DNA of 6,896 nt from the NCBI GenBank assembly GCA_945835425.1, contig CAMAJC010000099.1:1-6896 (forward strand). The letters run 5' to 3'. Positions 1 through 5,738 of the stretch are shown here, in pieces; position 1 is the stretch's first letter, and each line of letters opens with the position of its first letter. The position numbers and the translations under genes are program-made. The notes below the pieces were generated by a model, which saw only the letters and a list, made by a program, of their open reading frames with translations, was not told where the DNA came from and did no database searches. This stretch comes from an uncultured Clostridia bacterium (lineage in GTDB: Bacteria > Bacillota > Clostridia > Oscillospirales > Ruminococcaceae).

Positions 1-35
1 ATTCGGCTTTTCTCTTTTTTGAGGCGTGTCCGTGC

Positions 36-67
36 GGTTTTTCCCCGCCTTCGGCGGGGGAAAAACC
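36..67. repeat. GC-rich inverted repeat (hairpin), upstream non-coding region
   Basis: GGTTTTTCCCCGCC (36-49) faces GGCGGGGGAAAAACC (53-67) across a 3-nt TTC loop, with one extra G in the right arm. The RNA would form a very stable stem on either strand. There is no T-tract outside the stem on the + strand (ATTAAATT follows), so it is not a textbook terminator. It may be a processed 3' UTR stem of a gene to the left of the window. The T-rich stretch at 8-20 could be the tail of yet another terminator whose stem lies outside the window. Confidence 0.6.
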
Positions 68-103
68 ATTAAATTAGAAGTTTTCTAAGTTCTCCTTTTA
101 CAT

Positions 104-134
104 GCCGGAGCCGGAAGTCCAGTCCGGCTCCGGC
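104..134. repeat. 12-bp perfect stem-loop in the 3' region of an upstream unit
   Basis: Arms GCCGGAGCCGGA (104-115) and TCCGGCTCCGGC (123-134) are perfect complements around a 7-nt loop. It sits 3 nt before the terminator hairpin at 138-166, so the two would form tandem stems at the 3' end of a transcript entering from the left. By itself it lacks a T-tract. Confidence 0.65.
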
Positions 135-137
135 AAG

Positions 138-166
138 CGGCGGAGTTTTTCGCTCCGCCGTTTTTT
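138..166 (+). terminator. Rho-independent terminator of an upstream transcript
   Basis: The stem CGGCGGAG (138-145) / CTCCGCCG (153-160) has a TTTTTCG loop and is followed directly by six T (161-166). This is a standard intrinsic terminator on the + strand. It lies 99 bp before the first permease start, so it either ends the previous operon or, if the missing binding-protein gene is just upstream, attenuates read-through into the permeases. Confidence 0.85.
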
Positions 167-191
167 ATCAAAGGTCCGATGCCGCTGATCA

Positions 192-219
192 GCGTATTAT
201 TTCTTTATAAATAATACGC
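192..219. promoter_or_regulatory. AT-rich 11-bp inverted repeat in the permease operon promoter region
   Basis: Arms GCGTATTATTT (192-202) and AAATAATACGC (209-219) are perfectly complementary around a 6-nt CTTTAT spacer. The stretch lies between the upstream terminator and the first permease start and contains several TATAAT-like hexamers (for example AATAAT at 210-215 region), so promoter and operator may overlap here. No convincing -35 box could be fixed. The symmetry fits a dimeric regulator site or a 5' leader hairpin. The core CGTATTA recurs at 234-240. The function is inferred from position only. Confidence 0.5.
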
Positions 220-220
220 A

Positions 221-242
221 AAACCGGCGGTTTCGTATTACG
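221..242. promoter_or_regulatory. Two small palindromes abutting each other upstream of the permease operon
   Basis: AAACCG-G-CGGTTT (221-233) is a 6-bp-arm palindrome with one central base. It is followed without a gap by CGTA-T-TACG (234-242). The second repeats the CGTATTA core of the 192-219 inverted repeat. They lie 24-45 bp before the ATG, where an operator or the 5' leader would be expected. Whether they bind a protein is unknown. Confidence 0.4.
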
Positions 243-265
243 ACTACAGTAACAGGGGGGTCAAT

Positions 266-1225
266 ATGACGTCTACAACGCCTGTAGCTATGACCGAAAA
301 GCAAAAAGAACGGGCCATGCGGCGGCGGCTGATCAAACGCGACTGGCGGATGAACAAAGCGGTCTACCTGATGGCCATTCCGGTCATAGTCTACTTTATT
401 ATCTTTAACTACATTCCTATGGGCGGCATCCTGATGGCGTTCCAGGATTATTCGATTAAAAAAGGCATCTTCGGCTCGACCTGGGTCGGATTTGCAAACT
501 TCACCCGGTTTTTCAACTCGGTTTATTGCTGGCGCGTTATCCGCAATACCCTGCTGATCAGCCTGTACGGCCTGCTCTTCTCGTTCCCCTTCCCCATTAT
601 CTTCGCGCTCTGCTTAAACGAGGTGCGCAACGTTAAGTTTAAAAAGCTCACCCAGACTATCTCCTATATGCCCTACTTCATCTCGATCGTTGTCGTCGTT
701 TCGATCCTGCAGGACTTCACCAAGGCGGACGGCGTCCTGACCCAGCTGGCGGCACTGTTCGGAGATACCGGCGGTTCGCTGATCTCCCGGCCGGAATGGT
801 TCCGAACCCTGTACATCGGGTCCAACATCTGGCAGCATTTGGGCTACAACTCGATCATCTTTATCTCGGCGCTGGCCGCCATCGACCAGCAGCTGTATGA
901 AGCGGCAGTTATCGACGGCGCCGGACGTTGGAAACAGACCCTTTACATCACCCTGCCGGAGCTGTCCTCGACCATCGTTGTCCTGCTGATCCTCCGTCTG
1001 GGCCAGATCATGAACGTCGGCTATGAAAAGACGATCCTGATGTACTCGCCTGCGACCTATGAAACGGCGGACGTCATTGCATCCTATGTCTACCGTGTCG
1101 GTATTCTGGACGCTGACTACAGCTACTCGACCGCGATCAACTTCTTCAACTCGCTGGTCAACTTTGTCATTCTCTGTGTTGCCAACGCTATCAGCCGCAA
1201 GCTGAGCGAAGCAAGCCTGTGGTAA
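266..1225 (+). CDS. CUT1-family ABC transporter permease, LplB-like
   Basis: This encodes a 319-residue polytopic inner-membrane protein, one half of the channel of a binding-protein-dependent oligosaccharide or polysaccharide-fragment importer. Hydrophobic segments lie near residues 33-55, 94-117, 132-150, 184-206, 236-252 and 291-309, consistent with six helices. The cytoplasmic EAA loop, which docks the ATPase, is EAAVIDGAGRWKQTLYITLP at about 212-231. The basic N-terminus and the C-terminal ending SEASLW are typical of the LplB group, as is the length (around 300-320). The start is supported by AGGGGGG at 254-260, 5 nt before the ATG; M9 and M18 have no better site. The second permease follows after 16 bp, so the two are co-transcribed. 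The substrate cannot be read from the sequence. Confidence 0.93.
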   Translation: MTSTTPVAMTEKQKERAMRRRLIKRDWRMNKAVYLMAIPVIVYFIIFNYIPMGGILMAFQDYSIKKGIFGSTWVGFANFTRFFNSVYCWRVIRNTLLISLYGLLFSFPFPIIFALCLNEVRNVKFKKLTQTISYMPYFISIVVVVSILQDFTKADGVLTQLAALFGDTGGSLISRPEWFRTLYIGSNIWQHLGYNSIIFISALAAIDQQLYEAAVIDGAGRWKQTLYITLPELSSTIVVLLILRLGQIMNVGYEKTILMYSPATYETADVIASYVYRVGILDADYSYSTAINFFNSLVNFVILCVANAISRKLSEASLW

Positions 1226-1226
1226 G

Positions 1227-1234
1227 AAAGGAGG
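1227..1234 (+). promoter_or_regulatory. Strong ribosome binding site of the second permease
   Basis: AAAGGAGG lies in the 16-bp gap between the two permease genes, 7 nt before the ATG at 1242. It fixes that start and supports coupled expression of the pair. Confidence 0.85.
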
Positions 1235-1241
1235 GCATCCC

Positions 1242-2123
1242 ATGTTAAAACGTACAAAGGGCGAAAAGATTTTCGCAATCTTTAACTATATCGGAATGGT
1301 GATCCTCTCCATTATCTTCCTGATCCCGGTCTGGCACGTCCTGATGGGCTCACTTTCCGACCCGTTAAAAATCAGCGCCCATTCGGGCATTATCCTGTAT
1401 CCCCTGGGCGATTCCACCTTCGGCGGCTACAAGCTGGTCATGCAGAACAACTTCATCGTCCGTTCCTATTTAAACACCATCATCATCGTCGTTGCGGCGA
1501 CCGGTATCGGCACTATCCTGACCATTCTGGCATCTTATGTCATGAGCGTCAGAGGGCTGTACTGGAAAAAGCCGTTCAACTTCCTGATCACCTTTACGAT
1601 GATCTTCAACGGCGGTCTGATCCCGACCTATATGGTCGTAAGAAACCTCAAGATGCTGGATACCTACTGGAGCCTGATCATCCCCGGCTGCTGTATCGCC
1701 TATAACATCATCATCATGCGCACCTCCTTCTCGGAAATCCCCGAGGCCCTTTCGGAGGCCGCTACGATCGACGGCGCCGGCCATTTCCGCATCCTGTTCC
1801 AGATCATCCTGCCTGTTTCCAAGTCCATCATCGCCGTTATTGTTCTGTTCTATGCCATCCAGCATTGGAACGCCTGGTTTAACGCATCCATCTACCTGAA
1901 AAACCGCGACCTCTATCCGCTGCAGCTGACCCTGCGCGAGATTGTCCTGCAGTCCTCGGAAAACGCGATCGTCGCAGATGCCGACGGCGATACCGTTGAC
2001 ATCTTCCGCCCGCTGATCAAATACTGCTCGATCATGGTTTCGATCATCCCGATGATGATCATCTACCCCTTCGTGCAGAAATACTTCGTCAGCGGCGTTA
2101 TGATCGGTTCCGTCAAAGGATAA
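1242..2123 (+). CDS. CUT1-family ABC transporter permease, LplC/YtcP-like
   Basis: This encodes the 293-residue partner permease, forming the heterodimeric membrane channel with the product of the preceding gene. Hydrophobic segments lie near residues 11-32, 77-101, 112-130, 143-160, 193-208 and 261-278. The EAA loop is EALSEAATIDGAGHFRILFQ and onward (about 168-191). Two features point to the LplC/YtcP subgroup: the FNGGLIPTY stretch at 122-130 and the C-terminal YPFVQKYFVSGVMIGSVKG. Members usually work with a lipoprotein binding subunit and a shared MsmX-type ATPase encoded elsewhere. Neither is in the window: a terminator follows 28 bp after the stop. The substrate is unknown. Confidence 0.93.
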   Translation: MLKRTKGEKIFAIFNYIGMVILSIIFLIPVWHVLMGSLSDPLKISAHSGIILYPLGDSTFGGYKLVMQNNFIVRSYLNTIIIVVAATGIGTILTILASYVMSVRGLYWKKPFNFLITFTMIFNGGLIPTYMVVRNLKMLDTYWSLIIPGCCIAYNIIIMRTSFSEIPEALSEAATIDGAGHFRILFQIILPVSKSIIAVIVLFYAIQHWNAWFNASIYLKNRDLYPLQLTLREIVLQSSENAIVADADGDTVDIFRPLIKYCSIMVSIIPMMIIYPFVQKYFVSGVMIGSVKG

Positions 2124-2151
2124 TCGATCTCCAAACTTCGGGACACAAAAG

Positions 2152-2189
2152 CAGCCGGTCATGTACTGTACATGGCCGGCTGGATTTTT
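2152..2189 (+). terminator. Rho-independent terminator of the permease operon
   Basis: The arms 2152-2165 and 2169-2182 (CAGCCGGTCATGTA / TACATGGCCGGCTG) form a 14-bp stem with one G-T wobble and a 3-nt loop. GATTTTT follows, with the T-run at 2185-2189. It closes the two-gene permease unit and argues that no binding-protein gene follows in the same transcript. Confidence 0.87.
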
Positions 2190-2239
2190 AACGCCTTTTC
2201 CCCTTTTGACCTCGTAAATCCGCGGGTCTCCCGCTTCAA

Positions 2240-2269
2240 TAAAATGCACAGGCGTCAAAAAACGCCTGT
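2240..2269 (+). promoter_or_regulatory. Possible -10 box and leader hairpin upstream of the mgtC-like gene
   Basis: TAAAAT at 2240-2245 matches a -10 box at five of six positions, but no good -35 is seen at normal spacing. Just downstream is a perfect 8-bp stem, ACAGGCGT (2248-2255) / ACGCCTGT (2262-2269), with a CAAAAA loop. It ends about 30 nt before the ribosome binding site. The stem is not followed by a clean T-tract (CAGACACCGCTTTT), so it is at best a weak attenuator; it could also be an operator. The promoter assignment is tentative. Confidence 0.35.
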
Positions 2270-2313
2270 CAGACACCGCTTTTGCCATGCAGAAGCAGAA
2301 AGGAAGAATACCT

Positions 2314-2988
2314 ATGCTGGAACACTTTTTGATACAGGGCGATTATCTGCTGCGCGTGCTGGTCGCGGCGATCTGCGGGCTGCTGATCGGCTATGAACGG
2401 GAAGCACGGCTGAAAATGGCCGGCATCCGTACCCATACGATCATCGCCATGGCCGCGGCTTTGATGGTCGTGATCTCGAAATTCGGTTTTCTGGACGTAA
2501 TCGCCACCGAGAGCGCGCAGGTCGACGTTTCCCGTGTCGCCGCGGGTGTTGTCACCGGCATCGGGTTCCTCGGTTCCGGCATTATTTTAAACCGCAAAAC
2601 CGGCATCAGCGGCGTTACGACCTCCGCCGGCATCTGGGCGACCCTGGGCATCGGCATGGCAATCGGCGCCGGGATGTGGACGCTGGGCATCGGCAGCACC
2701 CTGATGCTGCTCATCATCCAGTACCTCTTCCACAAAAACCTCCGGATCTTCAAGGACAACACCGTCGGCCATGTCCTGATTCATATGAAAAAGGACGACG
2801 ACGCCCGCGAGCGGATCACCGGCGCACTCACCGGCCTGAATATCCAGATTGTCGCCACCCACCTCAACATCTACGAGGACGACTGCATCGAAGCGAACCT
2901 CGACGTCCTCTTTCCGAAGAACTTTGATGCAAGCAACATTATCACTTTAATGGCTAATTACCCGGAGATTACCTCCATTGATACCTGA
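2314..2988 (+). CDS. MgtC/SapB family membrane protein
   Basis: This encodes a 224-residue protein with an N-terminal membrane domain typical of the MgtC/SapB family. Diagnostic stretches are GLLIGYERE (22-30), AGIRTHTIIAMAAAL (36-50), RVAAGVVTGIGFLGSGIIL (74-92) and GVTTSAGIWATLGIGMAIGAG (100-120), with four or five hydrophobic helices between about 10 and 138. The remainder (about 150-224) is soluble, mixed alpha/beta and plausibly ACT-like. MgtC of Salmonella is tied to growth at low Mg2+ and to control of the F-type ATP synthase, but most family members are uncharacterised and a transport role is not established. The start at 2314 is preferred over an in-frame ATG at 2287 because AAAGGAAG (2299-2306) sits 7 nt upstream and the extra nine residues (MQKQKGRIP) lack family resemblance. 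It appears monocistronic, between terminators. Confidence 0.9.
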   Translation: MLEHFLIQGDYLLRVLVAAICGLLIGYEREARLKMAGIRTHTIIAMAAALMVVISKFGFLDVIATESAQVDVSRVAAGVVTGIGFLGSGIILNRKTGISGVTTSAGIWATLGIGMAIGAGMWTLGIGSTLMLLIIQYLFHKNLRIFKDNTVGHVLIHMKKDDDARERITGALTGLNIQIVATHLNIYEDDCIEANLDVLFPKNFDASNIITLMANYPEITSIDT

Positions 2989-3003
2989 CATACTCCTCTC
3001 CTT

Positions 3004-3038
3004 AAAAACCCCGGCAGTTTCAAAAAAGCTGCCGGGGT
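3004..3038 (-). terminator. Rho-independent terminator of the AraC-type regulator, possibly bidirectional
   Basis: ACCCCGGCAG (3008-3017) and CTGCCGGGGT (3029-3038) form a perfect 10-bp stem. Read on the - strand it is followed by TTTTT (3008-3004), the classic layout. On the + strand the stem is followed only by ATATCATTG, so termination of the mgtC-like gene would be weaker, although no other + strand terminator is visible in this convergent gap. Confidence 0.8.
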
Positions 3039-3070
3039 ATATCATTGTCTGCTGCTGATATGCTGATTCG

Positions 3071-3091
3071 GTGGCGGTCGCAGACCGCCGC
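3071..3091. repeat. Hairpin in the 3' UTR of the regulator
   Basis: GTGGCGGTC (3071-3079) and GACCGCCGC (3083-3091) pair over nine positions with one wobble and a GCA loop. It lies between the regulator stop codon (3119-3117) and its terminator and has no T-tract. It may protect the 3' end of the transcript; no specific function can be assigned. Confidence 0.4.
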
Positions 3092-3116
3092 TACAGGCAA
3101 AAGACAGGCTGCAATT

Positions 3117-5534
3117 TTATTTTTCCGCTGCCGAACTGCGGTAGGCGCTGGGCGTCACGCCGTTTTCCAGCCGCTTGAAGGCGCGGATCAGCGCCAGCGA
3201 ATTGGCGTATCCGACCTTCACCGCAATATCCCCGACCGTTTCCTCGGTCGATTTGAGCAAAATCTTGGCTTCATCGACCCGGCGGCGGTGGATATAGTCC
3301 GAAACGGAGCAGCCGCTGCCGTCCTTTTTAAAGGCACGCAGCAGATAGGACTGGCTGACCCCGAAATGGTCGGCAATCATCGAGACCGATAGCTCGGGAT
3401 TCATATAATTCTCCTCCACATACCGCGCGACCCGGATGCTGTAGGATTCCTCCTCCGGGGTGGTTTGCGGGTGGCTGATGGCGTAGAGGACTTCCTCCGC
3501 CTCGTGAATCGTCTGTTCCAGCACATGGACGTCGTGCGCCTTCATCAGCCGGGACGCCAGACCCTGCAGCTGCTCCTCCTGTTCCTTTGTCTGCCGAACG
3601 GTGAGCGTGCTGCTGACCAGCAGGTCGAACAGGGCCATCGTCTGGGCACGCATCGACGAGAAGGAGTGCTCCAGCTGGAAGATGCCCACCCGGCAAAGCT
3701 CCCGGTACAGCCGGTCGGCTTCCGCAAAATCCCCGGATGCCGTGGCGGCGACATACTGCCTGCGGCGGAGGTTGACCTCGGAAAAATCCGTCTCCAGTCC
3801 CGGCTGCCAGGAACCGGCCAGCATCCGCCGGACAATGACCGGCTCCGTAAGTCCGAAGCCGACGATCTGCTCCAAACCCCACTGGACCGCTTCAAAGGCC
3901 TGCCGGATGGAGGTGGGAATGCTGTCGTCCGGATCACCGGCCTTGCCGGACAGGTCGGCGATATAATAGGTCAAAATCAGACCCAGCCGCTCGCGGATAA
4001 AGGTCTCGGCTTTATGGCAGATGCCGGCCATCGTTTCGATGTATTCCTCCGCCGGGAAGCTGTCGGGGACGGAGACCACGCCGTACAGCCGGTCTTCGCT
4101 GACGCAGATATAGACGTCAAATTTCTCCCGGATCAACTCCTCGGTGATCTGCACGATGACATAGTGGGCCAGCGCCTGGGTCTCCTCGTCCTGCTTGGCC
4201 TGGCCGTCAAAAAAGAGGTTGGAATAATCCCGGACGAGAATGCCGACCACCCCGAACCGGGTCCCGGAAAAATGCATATCATAATCCCGGCAGACGGCCC
4301 GGAATGCCTCGCCGGAATAGAGCGTCCCCTTCATGACCCGCACCAGGGAGGTGGAGCGCAACGACTTTTTCTGACGGTCGATTTCCCGTTCATAGTCCTG
4401 CTCTTTCTGGAGCAGCTGGCTGAGACCGGCCTCCAATGCTTCAAACTCCCCTTGCGGCGGCGTATTTCCCTTTGTCGACTGCATCAGCGCCGACAGCCGC
4501 TTGACCGGCGAATAGTTCTGCTTAGTAAAAAGCGCTGCCATAACTACGCCGACCAGCAGGCAGATCAGCAGATAAATCAGATACCAGACCTTGATCTGCC
4601 CCAGCTTTTCCGCATAAAAGGCGGTAGAGGTGGCCGAAACCAGCTCCCAGTCTGCAACGGAGCTATGAGTCGTGCTGATGACGAGGGATTCGCTGCGGAT
4701 CGCGTCGCTGCGCCGCCGGTCGGAGAGGTAGGGCGCGGTCTGGTCGATCAGCGCCGCCATCGTCCCGGAATCGACTCCATCCGGGGTCAGGAGCGTTCCG
4801 TCCGCTGCCGCTGCCCAGACGACCGGCGAAGAACCGTCCCCATCCGAGGTCAGCAGCACCCGGAACTGGGAAAGATCCAGCTGGCAAACCAGCATGACGT
4901 CCGGCACACCTGCGGCCGACTGCAGGCTCATCACCGAGAAAAGCCGGTCGGCCTGGGAAAGCCCTTCCCCGCTGCCGGTCATGACCAGATGAAAATCTCC
5001 CGGCTCGGCGGCTGACTCCAGCAATGCGTCATAGGATATCCCCCAGCCGGTCTGGACCTGCTGGCGCAGAATCTGTTCGGAGGCGTAAAAGCCCTCGGAT
5101 GAGACACCGATGCCGCTGCGGGCAAAAAAGATGCAGATGCCGTCGATATAGTCGCTGAAATTGATCTTGGTCAGGATTTCCTTTTTCAGATCGGCGATCT
5201 TGATGCGCTTGGTGGAGGTGAGCGTCTCGGTGTACTGCAGGGAGGCGACCTCTTCCCGGGTGATCAGCTCCCGGGTGATCGAGCGCACGTCGGTCAGCGC
5301 ACGATCGAGGGAGATGGTCGTCTGCTCCAGGGCGATCTCGCAGACCTCCATGGCGTTTTCATTGGCGAGAGTAAAGGAACGTTGGTAAAAAAGCTGGCTG
5401 ACCAGCAGCGGCACGATCAGCACGACCAGATAAGAGATCATCCAGCTGCGGGAAAGGCCGATCCTGCCGCTGCCGGCGCCCTTTTTCCGGGGATGCTTTT
5501 CCGGTTCGCTGCCGTGTTTCAAAAAATGAACCAT
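3117..5534 (-). CDS. Membrane-anchored AraC-family sensor-regulator (YtdP/LplR-like architecture)
   Basis: This encodes an 805-residue one-component transcription factor. A basic N-terminus leads into a membrane helix at about 31-50, an extracytoplasmic region of about 265 residues (51-315, probably Cache-like), and a second helix at 316-337. A short linker with YSPVKRLSAL (341-350) and a charged helical stretch (about 363-392) follow. A middle cytoplasmic domain spans about 395-690. A full AraC/XylS DNA-binding domain fills 700-805, with two helix-turn-helix units (LSVSMIADHFGVSQSYLLRAFK and VGDIAVKVGYANSLALIRAFKR). Such proteins typically sense an extracellular sugar or its binding protein and activate adjacent CUT1 transporter genes; the permease pair at 266-2123 is the obvious candidate target (inference). 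The reading frame stays open far upstream, but the start at 5534 is chosen because AAGGTG precedes it and a strong promoter (TATAAT at 5583-5578) lies just upstream. Confidence 0.9.
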   Translation of the reverse strand: MVHFLKHGSEPEKHPRKKGAGSGRIGLSRSWMISYLVVLIVPLLVSQLFYQRSFTLANENAMEVCEIALEQTTISLDRALTDVRSITRELITREEVASLQYTETLTSTKRIKIADLKKEILTKINFSDYIDGICIFFARSGIGVSSEGFYASEQILRQQVQTGWGISYDALLESAAEPGDFHLVMTGSGEGLSQADRLFSVMSLQSAAGVPDVMLVCQLDLSQFRVLLTSDGDGSSPVVWAAAADGTLLTPDGVDSGTMAALIDQTAPYLSDRRRSDAIRSESLVISTTHSSVADWELVSATSTAFYAEKLGQIKVWYLIYLLICLLVGVVMAALFTKQNYSPVKRLSALMQSTKGNTPPQGEFEALEAGLSQLLQKEQDYEREIDRQKKSLRSTSLVRVMKGTLYSGEAFRAVCRDYDMHFSGTRFGVVGILVRDYSNLFFDGQAKQDEETQALAHYVIVQITEELIREKFDVYICVSEDRLYGVVSVPDSFPAEEYIETMAGICHKAETFIRERLGLILTYYIADLSGKAGDPDDSIPTSIRQAFEAVQWGLEQIVGFGLTEPVIVRRMLAGSWQPGLETDFSEVNLRRRQYVAATASGDFAEADRLYRELCRVGIFQLEHSFSSMRAQTMALFDLLVSSTLTVRQTKEQEEQLQGLASRLMKAHDVHVLEQTIHEAEEVLYAISHPQTTPEEESYSIRVARYVEENYMNPELSVSMIADHFGVSQSYLLRAFKKDGSGCSVSDYIHRRRVDEAKILLKSTEETVGDIAVKVGYANSLALIRAFKRLENGVTPSAYRSSAAEK

Positions 5535-5577
5535 TTGTATATTCACCTTGTCCAGTTTGCAAAAAATTAACATGATT

Positions 5578-5606
5578 ATTATAGCAAATTTACACGGATT
5601 TTGCAA
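5578..5606 (-). promoter_or_regulatory. Sigma-70-type promoter of the regulator gene
   Basis: On the - strand TTGCAA (5606-5601) is followed after exactly 17 nt by TATAAT (5583-5578), which is preceded by TGC and so is also an extended -10. Transcription would start near 5571, giving a leader of about 37 nt before the ATG at 5534. This placement excludes the upstream in-frame ATG at 5573 as the main start. Confidence 0.8.
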
Positions 5607-5623
5607 GTGCCCGCACCATAATT

Positions 5624-5638
5624 CCGAAAGTCCCGAAA
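5624..5638. promoter_or_regulatory. Short direct repeat upstream of the regulator promoter
   Basis: CCGAAA occurs at 5624-5629 and again at 5633-5638 (9-bp period). Relative to the inferred regulator start site this is around -53 to -67, a usual place for an activator site, and it also lies upstream of the divergent PHP gene promoter. It is short enough to be chance. Confidence 0.2.
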
Positions 5639-5670
5639 AACCATCAAAAAATGAAAATCCGCTCCGGCGC

Positions 5671-5699
5671 TTTATTTTTGGCTCCTGCTGTGGTATACT
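5671..5699 (+). promoter_or_regulatory. Probable promoter of the PHP-domain hydrolase gene
   Basis: TGGTATACT (5691-5699) is an extended -10 element (TATACT, five of six consensus bases). The -35 region at 17-nt spacing is only weakly matched (TTTATT, 5671-5676), which an extended -10 can offset. The start site would be near 5706, giving a short purine-rich leader containing the AGGAAGGA ribosome binding site (5723-5730), 8 nt before the ATG at 5739. Confidence 0.6.
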
Positions 5700-5738
5700 A
5701 ATAATAAGAAACAGGAAAAAACAGGAAGGAAAACAGAT

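Noticed and set aside
614..1243. 209-codon open frame on the - strand over the first permease.
   Set aside because: It is an antisense shadow with no ribosome binding site or domain. The + strand carries the EAA loop and six helices.
1470..2288. 272-codon open frame on the - strand over the second permease.
   Set aside because: It is highly charged (D, R, G and Q rich) and antisense to a permease with diagnostic motifs. It also runs through the permease terminator.
2172..2396. 74-codon + strand frame overlapping the start of the mgtC-like gene.
   Set aside because: It begins inside the permease terminator stem, lacks a ribosome binding site, and its translation resembles nothing. The overlapping frame is a clear MgtC-family protein.
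3073..3089. Hairpin near the regulator stop considered as its terminator.
   Set aside because: No T-tract follows on either strand. The stem at 3008-3038, with TTTTT on the - strand, is the better terminator.
3465..5015. 516-codon open frame on the + strand, antisense to the regulator.
   Set aside because: It lies wholly inside the regulator gene on the opposite strand. The translation is low-complexity and rich in R, G, Q and D with no recognisable domain. The opposite strand has clear membrane and AraC domains.
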